Assembly (NCBI GenBank): GCA_045599185.1
Contig: JAZRVO010000032.1
Coordinates: forward strand, 1 to 64,000
DNA: 64,000 bases
Origin: UBA1240 sp045599185
GTDB lineage: Bacteria > Spirochaetota > Spirochaetia > Treponematales > Treponemataceae
Direction: 5' to 3'
The notes below the pieces were generated by a model. It saw only the letters and a program-made list of their open reading frames with translations, was not told the origin of the DNA and made no database searches. Numbering within the stretch: the first letter of the stretch is position 1; every line of letters starts with the position of its first letter. Made by a program: the position numbers and the translations under genes. Shown in pieces: positions 41,744 through 50,697 of this stretch.

Positions 41744-43076
41744 TTTGTTTTGCTGTTGCCGGGCTTAATGCGTTTAGTGCCTGTACGCGCTGAATGAGAG
41801 TTGGATGGCTGTAATTCCACCACACGTAAATGGCCGGCGGAAAAAGTTCGCTTAGGTTTTCGCTGTTCAGCTTAACAAGGGCGTTTACAAGCGGTGCAGC
41901 ACTGCCGGTTGTTTGGGCGGCAAAAGCGTCGGCCTGGTATTCGTGCCTGCGTGAAGAAATGTTGGCAAACGGCGTTAAAATTTCTGAAATGCCAGACCAT
42001 ACCATTGTGATAAGGCTTAAGCCTAAAAACTGCACCCATTCAATTTGGGCTGCATCAAAGGTAAAGCCAAAGCCTGCATAAAGGCCAGGCAAATGTGTAA
42101 ACTGAAAAAGCACGAACATTGCCACAAAAATCATTGGAACTGTAATGAAAAGGCGTTTCGTAACGTGTTTCAGCTTAAAGTGCCCAAGTTCGTGGCTAAG
42201 CACCGCAACAACTTCGTCAGTGGTCATCTGGTTTACAAGCGTGTCAAAAAGCACAATGCGCTTGTTTTTGCCAAAGCCCGAAAAATACGCGTTTGAGTGT
42301 CCGCTGCGTTTTGATGCGTCCATTATGAAAAGTCCGCCGTTTTTAAACCCGATTTTTTCCAGAAAGCCTGCTATTTTTTCTTTCAGTTCGCCTTCGGGCA
42401 GCGGTTCAAATTTGTTGAAAAGCGGCGCAATGAATTTGGGGTAAAATATTTGAATGAGCAGCACGAACGCAAGCAGTACGATGCTTACCACAAGCCACCA
42501 GTTTTTGGCAAACTGGCAGAACGCGAAGCTTACGCAAAGGGTTAAAAGCGCGTTCAGTATAAGGCCAATAACTGTGTCTTTTACCATGTCCTGCAGCCAC
42601 AGTTTTACGGTCATTTTAGAAAATCCAAAGCGTTTTTCAATTGAAAATTCCCGGTACAGTGCAAAAGGCATGCCAATTATTTCTTCCGGTATGCCTGCCA
42701 GTATTGAAAAAAGCAGGTAGCAGGTGAACACGCTTAAAAAATTGTGGGGCATGCCGGTAATTTTTGTAACAATGCCAAAAATCCACGGGTAAAAGCCGCA
42801 CAGAACAAGTGCAAGTGTTAATGCCACGCCGCAAAGGGAACTTGGCAGCCATAAAAAATATTTGGCGTTTTCGTATTCAGCAATTTTTTTTAGCTTTTCA
42901 CCGTCAAACAGTTCTGCCGCGCCTTCAATTTTTTTAAGCACTTCAGGTACATTGCCGCCGTTTTTGCATCTTGCCCTAAAGTCAAGGTATTCCAGCAGCT
43001 GGTTGAAAAGAAAAGTTGCAGCAGTGCCTGCAACAAAAACAATGATAAAAATGTTAGTAAAATCTGCATAAACCAT
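41727..43076 (-). CDS. M48-family metalloprotease (Ste24/CAAX-protease-like)
   Basis: A 449-residue membrane metallopeptidase. Several N-terminal and central membrane segments surround EIIGMPFALYREFSIEKRFG. The zinc site is VLSHELGHFKLKHV (HExxH, near residue 300). The C-terminal DAFAAQTTG supplies a third ligand region (EYQADAFA). The layout matches Ste24-type peptidases. Bacterial members process or degrade membrane proteins; the substrate is unknown. Its stop overlaps the start of the HAD gene by 17 bp. Confidence 0.9.
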   Translation of the reverse strand: MVYADFTNIFIIVFVAGTAATFLFNQLLEYLDFRARCKNGGNVPEVLKKIEGAAELFDGEKLKKIAEYENAKYFLWLPSSLCGVALTLALVLCGFYPWIFGIVTKITGMPHNFLSVFTCYLLFSILAGIPEEIIGMPFALYREFSIEKRFGFSKMTVKLWLQDMVKDTVIGLILNALLTLCVSFAFCQFAKNWWLVVSIVLLAFVLLIQIFYPKFIAPLFNKFEPLPEGELKEKIAGFLEKIGFKNGGLFIMDASKRSGHSNAYFSGFGKNKRIVLFDTLVNQMTTDEVVAVLSHELGHFKLKHVTKRLFITVPMIFVAMFVLFQFTHLPGLYAGFGFTFDAAQIEWVQFLGLSLITMVWSGISEILTPFANISSRRHEYQADAFAAQTTGSAAPLVNALVKLNSENLSELFPPAIYVWWNYSHPTLIQRVQALNALSPATAKQNEQQI

Positions 43077-43212
43077 GCCAAAATTGTAGCAAAACTTGCT
43101 GTTTTATTAAAGCTTTTGCTTTTTTCAGTTTTTGCGGCTACCGGTATGGTGTGTGCCTGCGTGTAAAAATGCGGCGGTTGAATTTTCTTTTATAAAACTT
43201 TATCTTAAAACT

Positions 43213-44463
43213 ATGACTAATCCACGCGTTTTTTTGAATAAAAAAGAAGAAAATGATATTTTGCAGGGATTTCCCTGGGTTTTTGATAACGAAATTGCCT
43301 TTGTAAAGGCAATGAACGGCGACAAGCTGGAACAGACACCGCTTGCCGATTGCAAAGTTAAAGACGGCACGCTTGCAGAAGTGTACACAAAAGGCGGTCT
43401 GTACCTTGGTTCGGGCATTATCAACCGCAAGTCTAAAATCTGCATCAGGCTTTTAACCAATAAGCCGGTTCCGCAGGGCATTCAGTTTTTCAATAAGGAA
43501 TATTTTACGGCACTGGTTGAACAGGCTTTGCAGATGCGCCTTTACACTTTTACGGAAGAAGATTCTTTCCGCCTTATTTTTGGCGAAGCGGATTTTATTC
43601 CCGGTTTGATTGTAGAACGTTACTGCGATATTTCAGGTAAAGTTTTCCTTGTCGTTCAGTTCCTTACCCTCGGCGTAGAAGTTTTCCGGCTTCCTATTTT
43701 GCAGACTTTGGAAGAAGTTTGCAAACCGGCCGGCATTTACGAACGGAGCGATGCAAACGTAAGGCTTCTTGAAGGACTGGAACTTAGAAGCGGCTGGTTA
43801 AGCGAAGAATTTGACCCGTGCATTACAATTAAAGAAAACGGCGTACTTTTAAAGGTAGATTTGGCTGGCGGTCAGAAAACCGGCTATTTTCTCGACCAGA
43901 AAATTAACCGCCGCATTGCAGCAAGCTATGCAAAAGATGCAAAAGTTCTGGATACATTCACCCATACAGGCGCTTTCGGCTTAAACTGCTTTCTTGCCGG
44001 TGCAAAATCGGTGCTTTCGGTTGATATTAGCGAAGATGCCTGTAAAACTGTGCAGGCAAACATTGAAATGAACAATGCACAGAATGTAATGAGCGTGCGC
44101 TGCGCCGATGTTTTTGACCTTTTGAAAGAATGCGAGCAGCAGAAAGAACAGTTTGACCTGATTATTCTTGACCCGCCGGCGTTTACCAAAAGTGCCAAAG
44201 CCGTGGAAAAAGCCTACGGCGGCTATAAGGAAATCAATCTGCGCGCCATGAAAATTCTTAAAAAAGGCGGCATTCTTATTACCTGTTCATGCTCTCACTT
44301 TTTCGATTCAAACATGTTTTACGGCATGATACACAATGCGGCCGTTGATGCAAAACGCCGTGTACAGATTCTTGAAAAACGCGGTGCAGGCCCAGACCAC
44401 CCGGTTTTAATGGGCTACCCGAAATCTGACTATCTTAAATGTGCAGTTCTTAGGGTTTTGTAG
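43213..44463 (+). CDS. Class I SAM-dependent rRNA methyltransferase (RlmI-like)
   Basis: A 416-residue protein. An N-terminal PUA-like domain (ILQGFPWVFDNEIA; LGSGIINRKSKICIRLL) binds RNA. The C-terminal Rossmann methyltransferase carries the SAM motif VLDTFTHTGAFGLNCFLAGA, VLSVDIS, and the catalytic LIILDPPAF. RlmI-type enzymes methylate a cytosine of 23S rRNA; the exact base here is an inference. I use the ATG at 43213; the open frame from 43132 adds a short hydrophobic leader with no ribosome site. miaA follows 8 bp after the stop, so RNA-modification genes are grouped. Confidence 0.85.
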   Translation: MTNPRVFLNKKEENDILQGFPWVFDNEIAFVKAMNGDKLEQTPLADCKVKDGTLAEVYTKGGLYLGSGIINRKSKICIRLLTNKPVPQGIQFFNKEYFTALVEQALQMRLYTFTEEDSFRLIFGEADFIPGLIVERYCDISGKVFLVVQFLTLGVEVFRLPILQTLEEVCKPAGIYERSDANVRLLEGLELRSGWLSEEFDPCITIKENGVLLKVDLAGGQKTGYFLDQKINRRIAASYAKDAKVLDTFTHTGAFGLNCFLAGAKSVLSVDISEDACKTVQANIEMNNAQNVMSVRCADVFDLLKECEQQKEQFDLIILDPPAFTKSAKAVEKAYGGYKEINLRAMKILKKGGILITCSCSHFFDSNMFYGMIHNAAVDAKRRVQILEKRGAGPDHPVLMGYPKSDYLKCAVLRVL

Positions 44464-44471
44464 GTTATATA

Positions 44472-45446
44472 ATGGAAGAAAGTTTTAACTGCATTACGGT
44501 TTTAGGGCCAACGGCAACCGGCAAAACCGCGCTTGCCGTAAAGCTTGCGGTTCTGCATGGCGGCCAGATTATTTCTGCTGATTCTCGTCAGGTTTACAAA
44601 GGCTTAGACCTTGGTTCAGGCAAAGATTTAAGCGAATTCCATTACCAAAATGCAGACGGTACTTTTACCGACGTGCCTTACCACCTGATTGACATTACCG
44701 ATTTGTCCTGCGAATTCAGTGTTTTTAACTATCAGCAGGCTTTTTACCGTTCATTTGCCCAAATTTTGAACCAGAAAGTAATGCCGGTTGTGTGCGGCGG
44801 CACAGGCATGTACCTTGATTCCTTTCTGCGCGATTACAGGCTTTTAACCGTGCCAACCAACGTGCCGCTTCGCCAAAGCCTTAACGGCAAAAGCGATGCT
44901 GAACTTGCAGAAATTTTGCAGAACCTTAAAGGCGACCTGCACAATTCTACCGATTTAACCGAACGTCACCGCCTTGTGCGCGCAATAGAAATTGCTGAAT
45001 ATGAAAAAAGCGAAGACGCAAAAGCCGTACTTGCTTCAATGCCGCTGCGCCCGGACATCCGTTCTTTCAATATCGGCCTTACGTTTCCGCGTTCGGTGCT
45101 GCGTGCGCGCATAAAAACACGCCTTTACCAGCGCCTTAACGAAGGCATGGTTGAAGAAGTAGAAGGCCTGCTTGCTGCCGGTGCAACTTACGACCGTCTT
45201 GAACGGCTTGGTCTTGAATACCGGTTTATTGCTGAATATTTGCAGGGAAAATTTGCAAGTAAGGAAGATTTTATTGATAAACTTTATATTGCAATCGGTC
45301 AGTTTGCCAAACGCCAGGAAACCTGGTTTAGGGGCATGGAAAGAAAAGGCGTAAAAATAAACTGGCTGCCCACCACCGAAACTACTACCAGCGACGAAGT
45401 TTTTGAACTGGCAAAGCAGATGCTGAGCGGCGTAAATTTTGACTGA
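44472..45446 (+). CDS. miaA: tRNA dimethylallyltransferase
   Basis: A 324-residue enzyme that adds the dimethylallyl group to N6 of A37 in tRNAs reading UNN codons. The P-loop GPTATGKTALAV (residues 12-23), ADSRQVYKGLDLGSGK (near 39-54) and GGTGMYLDSFLRDY (about 114-127) are the standard MiaA blocks. The C-terminal EYRFIAEYL and KRQETWFRGM complete it. Just 8 bp after the RlmI-like gene and 6 bp before the glycosyltransferase-like gene, so they are probably one transcript. Confidence 0.95.
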   Translation: MEESFNCITVLGPTATGKTALAVKLAVLHGGQIISADSRQVYKGLDLGSGKDLSEFHYQNADGTFTDVPYHLIDITDLSCEFSVFNYQQAFYRSFAQILNQKVMPVVCGGTGMYLDSFLRDYRLLTVPTNVPLRQSLNGKSDAELAEILQNLKGDLHNSTDLTERHRLVRAIEIAEYEKSEDAKAVLASMPLRPDIRSFNIGLTFPRSVLRARIKTRLYQRLNEGMVEEVEGLLAAGATYDRLERLGLEYRFIAEYLQGKFASKEDFIDKLYIAIGQFAKRQETWFRGMERKGVKINWLPTTETTTSDEVFELAKQMLSGVNFD

Positions 45447-45452
45447 TTCCCT

Positions 45453-46751
45453 ATGACTTTTGGCGTAGAAACTTACAGAAAAAAGCGCATGGCGGCAGTA
45501 GAACCCTATATTGCAGGGCTTTCTGTTGAACCCTGCGACATTGCCGTGTGCATTCCGGCTTTGGACGAGCTTGAATATCTGCCAGCCACAATTGATTCGA
45601 TTGCCGAAGCATGGAATTTTTATGTACTTTGCAAAAATGCCGGGCAAAATAAAGAAAATGTCCAAACTGCCATTATCCAGCCCAGAAACTTTAGACGGCT
45701 TTTAATTGTAGTAAATGTAAACAACCGCAAAAGTGCAGGCGAACAGGTAAAAGCCAGCAACCGGCTTTTATTTGAAAAATTGTGCAATTCGCCACTGGCA
45801 AAAAATGCCGCAAATTCCCGGCCATCAGGTCAAAATAAATTTACCAATTCAATAAAACTTGCTGCAATTAACAGTTTTAGCACCGGCCGCGAATTACCAG
45901 AAAAAGATGGCGCAGGTTTTGCACGTAAAATAGCACTGGACTACGGTTTTTTGTGCTGCAACGACCGAAGTGACGCCATTTTGTGCTGCCTTGACGCTGA
46001 TACGCTGATTGACACGAATTATTTTATTGCCATTGCCCAAACTTTTGGCGACGCGGTAAAAAACGGTAAGCTTGTGCAAAAAATTAAGGCCGGTGTAACA
46101 GGTTTTACGCATCAGCCCGGACAAACTGCGGAGCAAAATGCTGCCATTGCCGCTTACGAAGAATATTTAAAAAGCCACAGCTGCAGCCTTAAAAATTGCG
46201 GTTCGGCATGGTGGCCGGTTGCATTAGGCCCAACGCTGGTTTGCACCGCCCAGTTTTACGGTGCCTGCGGCGGCATGAACCGCCACACCGCCGGTGAAGA
46301 CTTTTACTTTTTGCAGGCTCTGCTTAAATCCTGCCGCAACGGCGAATTTGCAGAAATACCCTGCATGGTGCATCCTGCGGCAAGGTTTAGTAACCGGGTT
46401 GCATTTGGCACCGGCACGGCCATAAAAGCCCAAATTGAACAGACAAAGCCGGTGCAGGGGTTTTTGCCCGGTTCATATGAAGAATTAAAAACGCTTTTAA
46501 CTTTTGCGGAAAATTTCTGCACCGCGGCAGGCCAGAACCCCGGCAAAAAGGCAGAAGATTTTTTATCGGAACTGCTGCCGGTAAGTGCAAAAAGCCACGC
46601 GTTTTTGCAGCAGGAGCAGTTTGAAAAAGTGTGGCCTAATCTGTTTGCCCAAAACCGTAAAAACAGCAAAAACCTGATGTGGGCTTTTAACTGCTGGTTT
46701 GACGGCCTTAAAACCATAAGGTTTTTTCATTTTTTAGAAAACGGTTTTTAA
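45453..46751 (+). CDS. Glycosyltransferase family 2-like protein
   Basis: A 432-residue protein with a GT-A-type layout. It has an N-terminal strand and nucleotide-binding CIPALDELEYLPATIDSI (near residues 33-50). A DxD-like motif lies in CCLDADTLIDTNY, and GGMNRHTAGEDFYFLQALLK sits in the acceptor region. A non-conserved stretch of about 100 residues lies between the first two. No membrane segment is obvious, so it acts in the cytoplasm. The sugar donor is unknown. The 6-bp spacing from miaA suggests co-transcription; the functional link is unclear. Confidence 0.65.
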   Translation: MTFGVETYRKKRMAAVEPYIAGLSVEPCDIAVCIPALDELEYLPATIDSIAEAWNFYVLCKNAGQNKENVQTAIIQPRNFRRLLIVVNVNNRKSAGEQVKASNRLLFEKLCNSPLAKNAANSRPSGQNKFTNSIKLAAINSFSTGRELPEKDGAGFARKIALDYGFLCCNDRSDAILCCLDADTLIDTNYFIAIAQTFGDAVKNGKLVQKIKAGVTGFTHQPGQTAEQNAAIAAYEEYLKSHSCSLKNCGSAWWPVALGPTLVCTAQFYGACGGMNRHTAGEDFYFLQALLKSCRNGEFAEIPCMVHPAARFSNRVAFGTGTAIKAQIEQTKPVQGFLPGSYEELKTLLTFAENFCTAAGQNPGKKAEDFLSELLPVSAKSHAFLQQEQFEKVWPNLFAQNRKNSKNLMWAFNCWFDGLKTIRFFHFLENGF

Positions 46752-46789
46752 AAAAAGACAAACCCATGCAGCAAAACCGCGCTGGCGTA

Positions 46790-46822
46790 AAAAAAAGACC
46801 GCATTAAATGCGGTCTTTTTTG
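46790..46822 (+). terminator. Strong terminator
   Basis: AAAAAAGACCGCATT / ATGCGGTCTTTTTT with an AA loop. It ends the rlmI-miaA-glycosyltransferase unit. Confidence 0.9.
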
Positions 46823-46921
46823 GGCAAGCTGCTCGTGCTATAACCAGCCTTTTTTAATAAAAAGGGCAGGGCTGCTGCTTAAAAAACACAAAAAAACTTT
46901 TGAATTTTTTATGGGGCAGCA

Positions 46922-47143
46922 CTAGGCTGTTGCTACCAACCGTTCTTCAACGTGCTGAACCTTTTTCAGGTATCCGGTTCTGATGCAGGTATCAAACAGC
47001 TCTTTTGTCATAAATTCATTTGTGACTTCATCGTAGCCGTCTTTATCCCGGACGATTCTAATTACATATCCTTCATCAGTTTCACGCAAAATGGTAACAA
47101 AGTCGTTTGAAGCGTTCAAAGTTCGCAATGAATAAGTTTCCAC
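46922..47143 (-). CDS. Small conserved-looking protein, unknown
   Basis: A 73-residue protein beginning METYSLRTLNASNDFVTILR, with ETDEGYVIRIVRDKDGYDEV and a C-terminal LKKVQHVEERLVATA. It starts at a GTG, with AAAGGAGG five bases upstream; an out-of-frame ATG two bases earlier gives only nine codons. No membrane segment. The beta-strand-rich, charged pattern suggests a small soluble or DNA/RNA-associated protein, but no family is recognised. It stands alone next to copy E of the palindromic repeat. Confidence 0.6.
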   Translation of the reverse strand: METYSLRTLNASNDFVTILRETDEGYVIRIVRDKDGYDEVTNEFMTKELFDTCIRTGYLKKVQHVEERLVATA

Positions 47144-47337
47144 ATCGGCCTCCTTTGATGGTTTTTAAGCTCTGCGAATTTTTAATCTTGCCTCCCACGT
47201 TAAGCTTTTGCACAAATTCATAAGTTTATGAAAAAAGCTCACCATTATTGTCGGCGGTATAAGTAGCTTGTTTAGCAAAAAATAACCATAAAGACCATGT
47301 TTTACACTTTTATCAAAGCAAAATAATTTTTAACGTG

Positions 47338-47513
47338 AATGTCGAGTTTTAAATCTTAGTCTGAAAGTTGCAAGATAATTTTATAAGAAGCAACCTCAGG
47401 CAGGCACGACACGAAAAAAAAACTCGTCACGACCGAAGGGCGAACGCTTTTTTTCGAGGCAAGGACTGCCTGAAGGTTGCCTTTTTATAAATTTTAAAAC
47501 TCGACATTTGGAC
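47338..47513 (+). repeat. Dispersed palindromic element, full copy E
   Basis: The ends AATGTCGAGTTTTAAA and TTTTAAAACTCGACATT are nearly perfect inverted repeats. The middle arms are AGAAGCAACCTCAGGCAG and CTGCCTGAAGGTTGC, and the inner arms are an A-run and a T-run next to CG. It shares AAGGACTGCC with the other copies. It lies in the divergent region between the 73-residue gene and TatD, filling most of that gap. Confidence 0.85.
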
Positions 47514-47549
47514 TTTTAAGATTTTAAGAAATTAAGGTAAAATAAACTT

Positions 47550-48404
47550 ATGCTTTCTGAAGATTTGGCCTTTTTTACGGATGGTCACGCCCATTTTGCA
47601 GGGCAGAATGCCGGTGATTTTTTTAAGGATTTTGACAGCGGCAAAAGCGAAGCACTTGCAGCGTGTTTTTGCACCAATAATATGGAAGAAATTACGCAAA
47701 TTGCAGAACTTGCAAAACAGGCGGAAGCCTTATTCCAAAACCGGCATCCGGCACATAACCCAAAAAACATTATTTTTTCAGCTTACGGCGTGCACCCGCT
47801 GGATTTGCAGAACCAGCCTGACCGGCAGCTGGAAGACAGCATGGCAATTTTGCAGCAGCTTGCACGGAACAGGCAGATTCAGGCCGTTGGTGAAGCCGGT
47901 TTTGATTTCAGGAATGAATTGTTTCGCCAGAGTGAAGAAAAACAGTGCAGGCTTTTTGAAGAACATCTTGAAATTGCCGTAAATTTCAGTTTGCCCCTTG
48001 TTGTGCACAATGTGCGCGGCGTGCAGAAATTATTTGAATACGCGCCCCAAATGAAAAAACTGCCCGGCGTAATTTTGCACTGCTGGGGCGGCACTTATGC
48101 CGAAAGCATGTTCCTGCTTGGCAGGGGCGTAAACGCGTGGTTTGGTTTTGGCAATAATCTGCTGCAGGGCAAAAAGTCTGCAATTGAATGCGTGCAGAAA
48201 CTGCCGCTGAACCGCATTCTTCCGGAAACTGATTTTCCTTTTGTGCACGGTTTGCCGCGCGGAAAAACAGTTTGCCAGATTGAAGCAGTAAAAAATGTTT
48301 ATGCAAAAATAAGTGAACTTTTGAATATTGAACAGCCGGAACTGGTTCAGAAAACTTACTGCAATTTTTGCAGTGCCTTTTCAAGTTCGGGTATAAGTTC
48401 ATGA
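47550..48404 (+). CDS. TatD-family metal-dependent hydrolase
   Basis: A 284-residue TIM-barrel hydrolase. The first metal motif is FTDGHAHF (DxHxH type, residues 9-16). QAVGEAGFDF gives the bridging Glu, LVVHNVR and LHCWGG the two His, and PETDFPF the final Asp, so all ligands are present. TatD proteins are DNases or hydrolases in DNA quality control; the substrate is not certain. The 3' end overlaps the convergent Hpt gene by 49 bp. It starts at 47550, with an AAGG about 13 bp upstream. Confidence 0.88.
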   Translation: MLSEDLAFFTDGHAHFAGQNAGDFFKDFDSGKSEALAACFCTNNMEEITQIAELAKQAEALFQNRHPAHNPKNIIFSAYGVHPLDLQNQPDRQLEDSMAILQQLARNRQIQAVGEAGFDFRNELFRQSEEKQCRLFEEHLEIAVNFSLPLVVHNVRGVQKLFEYAPQMKKLPGVILHCWGGTYAESMFLLGRGVNAWFGFGNNLLQGKKSAIECVQKLPLNRILPETDFPFVHGLPRGKTVCQIEAVKNVYAKISELLNIEQPELVQKTYCNFCSAFSSSGISS

Positions 48405-48706
48405 TACAGAACCGTAATTTGCGGAATGTAAGGAGTTGCATCGCCTTCTTCCTTGCCGCGCAGAATGCGTTCAGCCTTTGCACATGCTTCCTGCAAACGT
48501 TCTGCGCCAATGGTCGCAGCCGCACCTTTCAGCCGGTGAATTTCTATTCCGGCGTCCATTCCCTTGCCCTGGGCAATCATTTCTTCAATTTTTGCCTGAT
48601 CGTACTGCTGTTCCTGTAAAAATACGGTAATAATTTCCTTGTAAATTTCCGGGTCGTCGCCCATCATTTCCATACCGTTTTCAAAATTAAGAATCTGCTT
48701 TTCCAT
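48356..48706 (-). CDS. Hpt (histidine phosphotransfer) domain protein
   Basis: A 116-residue single-domain phosphotransfer protein. H57 in IEIHRLKGAAATIGAE is the phospho-accepting His, followed by a four-helix bundle (ITVLYHELIPELEKALQKLQ at the end). Such proteins relay phosphate between receivers in a two-component phosphorelay. No receiver or kinase lies next to it, so its partner is elsewhere. It overlaps the TatD gene tail-to-tail by 49 bp, which could produce antisense effects when both are transcribed. Confidence 0.85.
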   Translation of the reverse strand: MEKQILNFENGMEMMGDDPEIYKEIITVFLQEQQYDQAKIEEMIAQGKGMDAGIEIHRLKGAAATIGAERLQEACAKAERILRGKEEGDATPYIPQITVLYHELIPELEKALQKLQ

Positions 48707-48861
48707 AAAGTTCCGCCTTCTGGTGAAAATAATGAAAGAATCTAAAAATGAAATTTCTAGAACTGCCTTAACAATTTAAGGAAAACTTATTATTTGAACT
48801 TTTGAAAAATAATTATTATTAACTTTAACAAGTTATTATAGCGTATTTTCTGAAAACTCGC

Positions 48862-48867
48862 TATAAT
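48862..48867 (+). promoter_or_regulatory. -10 box immediately before signal peptidase gene
   Basis: TATAAT, 7 nt before the ATG at 48875, with no Shine-Dalgarno in between. No good -35 is visible, so this is tentative; a leaderless mRNA is possible. Confidence 0.35.
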
Positions 48868-48874
48868 TTTTTTT

Positions 48875-50605
48875 ATGAAGAAATTATTTATCGTTCTGTT
48901 AGCTGTTATTTTAAGCACATTGTTGTTTTCTTTTTCTTTATTTAGTGCCACTTTGGGCGTTGAATTGCTGGCAATGCCGGTTACTTTGATTTTTGGCCTG
49001 ATTTTGGGCTTTATTGCTTTGCTGAAACTTGTAAAACAAAAGCAGACAAAATGCATTGGTGCCGTGCGCAAAATGCTTGAATATTTGCCTTTTGTTGCGC
49101 TTGTTTCTTTTGTGCTGCGTCATGCAGGCAAAAGCGAAACAGGCTATGCAATTGATGTAATTTCCGTAGTTCTGTGGGTTGTAATTTTAGTTTCGTCACT
49201 TTTTTCGCTTTTCCTGCTTAACGACAAGCGTTCGCCTTTTGGCAAGCTTGAAAATAAAAAGGTGAAGGGCGTAAAGCGCGTTGGAATGGAAATTCTTGAA
49301 TGGTTTGACGCTTTCATTCAGGCCGCGTTTGTTGTTTCTTTGATAAACATTTTTATTTTCCAGCTGTACGAAATTCCTTCAGAATCCATGGTGCCGGAAT
49401 TTTTGATTGGTGACCGTGTTGTGGTTTTTAAAACTTCGGCAGGGCCTTCTTTTCCTCTTTCACCGGTAAGTTTGCCTCAGCTTCGTTCCTACAAGCGCGG
49501 CGACATTGTCGTTTTCCGCAATCCGCACAACGACACCGGGCGTAAGGGCGAAGTGAAGAACTTTATAAACCAGCTTGTTTATATGGTAAGTTTAACTTTG
49601 GTAAACCTTAACTATGATGAAAACGGCAACGCAATTGCAGACCCTTTGGTAAAGCGTGTTTGCGGCGAACCCGGCGAACAGCTGATGATGGTTGACGGGG
49701 TTCTTTATGCCCGTAAAAACGCCGCCGAACCGTATGCAGTTGTTGAATCTGACGGCAACTGGGCAGAATGGAATCTGATTGAACTTCCTGCGGAAACAAG
49801 AAAAAATGTCCGCTATTTTCCGCTTGAAGAATCCGGCTATTCGGTTTTGTGTCAGGTTGAAAGCGAAAGAAAAGAACTTAACATTGACGAAGCAAAGCTT
49901 GAAAGCATTTATCTTGCCAACCGTTTTGAAAACTTGTGCTACCTGCTGCACCAGAACGGCGCTGAAAATGCAGACAAAAGCCAGTGGTCTAAAATTGTAA
50001 ACGGCGACAATATGTGGATTTACCGCATGTTCAGCAATAACGAAGAAATTACCAGAAAACTGCTGTCTACCGCCGGCGGTGCTGCATGGTTTAAGGCTTT
50101 TATGACCGAGTGGATAAACGCTTGCCCGGTAGAAGGCGAACTTATTGGCGGCAACCTGTACGACGATACAATGTTCAGATTGAATTTGATGGCAAAACTT
50201 AATTTTGGGCGGCTTGTCGTACGCAATGTTGAACTTCTTACTTCTAACATTGCGGCATCAAAAGACAGCGTAAAAACTGAATGTCTGACCAATGCGCAGA
50301 AACTTTACTATTACACGGTTTGGACTGACAGCCGCAATATGCCGCAGTTTCCGCTTAATGCCGATGGCAGCGCAGCTTTCATTCCGGAAAACTGCTACTT
50401 TATGATGGGCGACAACCGTTTTAACAGCCTTGACATGCGCCATTGCTACGACGCATACATGTCACCAATCTGCGGCCTTGACCCGTATTCAATGAACTAT
50501 TCAAGCCGGATGTCACCGCAGTATGTAAGTGCAAAACGCATTCTTGGTTCTACCGCGCTGCGTTTCTGGCCGGTTAACCGTTTTGGCACGCTGAAAGCCA
50601 AATAA
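48875..50605 (+). CDS. lepB: Signal peptidase I with a long insertion
   Basis: A 576-residue membrane protease that removes signal peptides outside the membrane. Three hydrophobic segments (1-60, about 70-117, 145-163) precede the catalytic part. Box B is PSESMVPEFLIGDRVVV with nucleophile S171. KRGDIVVFRNP is box C, and LVKRVCGEPGEQL is box D with general base K260. Box E, MGDNRFNSLDMRH, is near residue 512. About 240 residues lie between D and E, far more than in typical enzymes (usually 30-110), so the cap domain is enlarged. The last box has Met for Ser (SLDMR). There is no ribosome-binding site before the ATG. Confidence 0.88.
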   Translation: MKKLFIVLLAVILSTLLFSFSLFSATLGVELLAMPVTLIFGLILGFIALLKLVKQKQTKCIGAVRKMLEYLPFVALVSFVLRHAGKSETGYAIDVISVVLWVVILVSSLFSLFLLNDKRSPFGKLENKKVKGVKRVGMEILEWFDAFIQAAFVVSLINIFIFQLYEIPSESMVPEFLIGDRVVVFKTSAGPSFPLSPVSLPQLRSYKRGDIVVFRNPHNDTGRKGEVKNFINQLVYMVSLTLVNLNYDENGNAIADPLVKRVCGEPGEQLMMVDGVLYARKNAAEPYAVVESDGNWAEWNLIELPAETRKNVRYFPLEESGYSVLCQVESERKELNIDEAKLESIYLANRFENLCYLLHQNGAENADKSQWSKIVNGDNMWIYRMFSNNEEITRKLLSTAGGAAWFKAFMTEWINACPVEGELIGGNLYDDTMFRLNLMAKLNFGRLVVRNVELLTSNIAASKDSVKTECLTNAQKLYYYTVWTDSRNMPQFPLNADGSAAFIPENCYFMMGDNRFNSLDMRHCYDAYMSPICGLDPYSMNYSSRMSPQYVSAKRILGSTALRFWPVNRFGTLKAK

Positions 50606-50628
50606 TTTGAAAAAATAAGCAAGAACAA

Positions 50629-50663
50629 AAAAAACACGCTGACAATTGCCAGCGTGTTTTTTT
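50629..50663 (+). terminator. Terminator between convergent genes
   Basis: AAAACACGCTG and CAGCGTGTTTTTTT around ACAATTGC, with A-rich and T-rich flanks; may act in both directions. Confidence 0.88.
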
Positions 50664-50697
50664 GTCTGTTTTCTTGATTTCCTCTTAAAATTAAATG

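Noticed and set aside
47143..47146. ATG just before the GTG start of the 73-residue gene
   Set aside because: It is out of frame and gives only nine codons, so GTG after AAAGGAGG is the better start.
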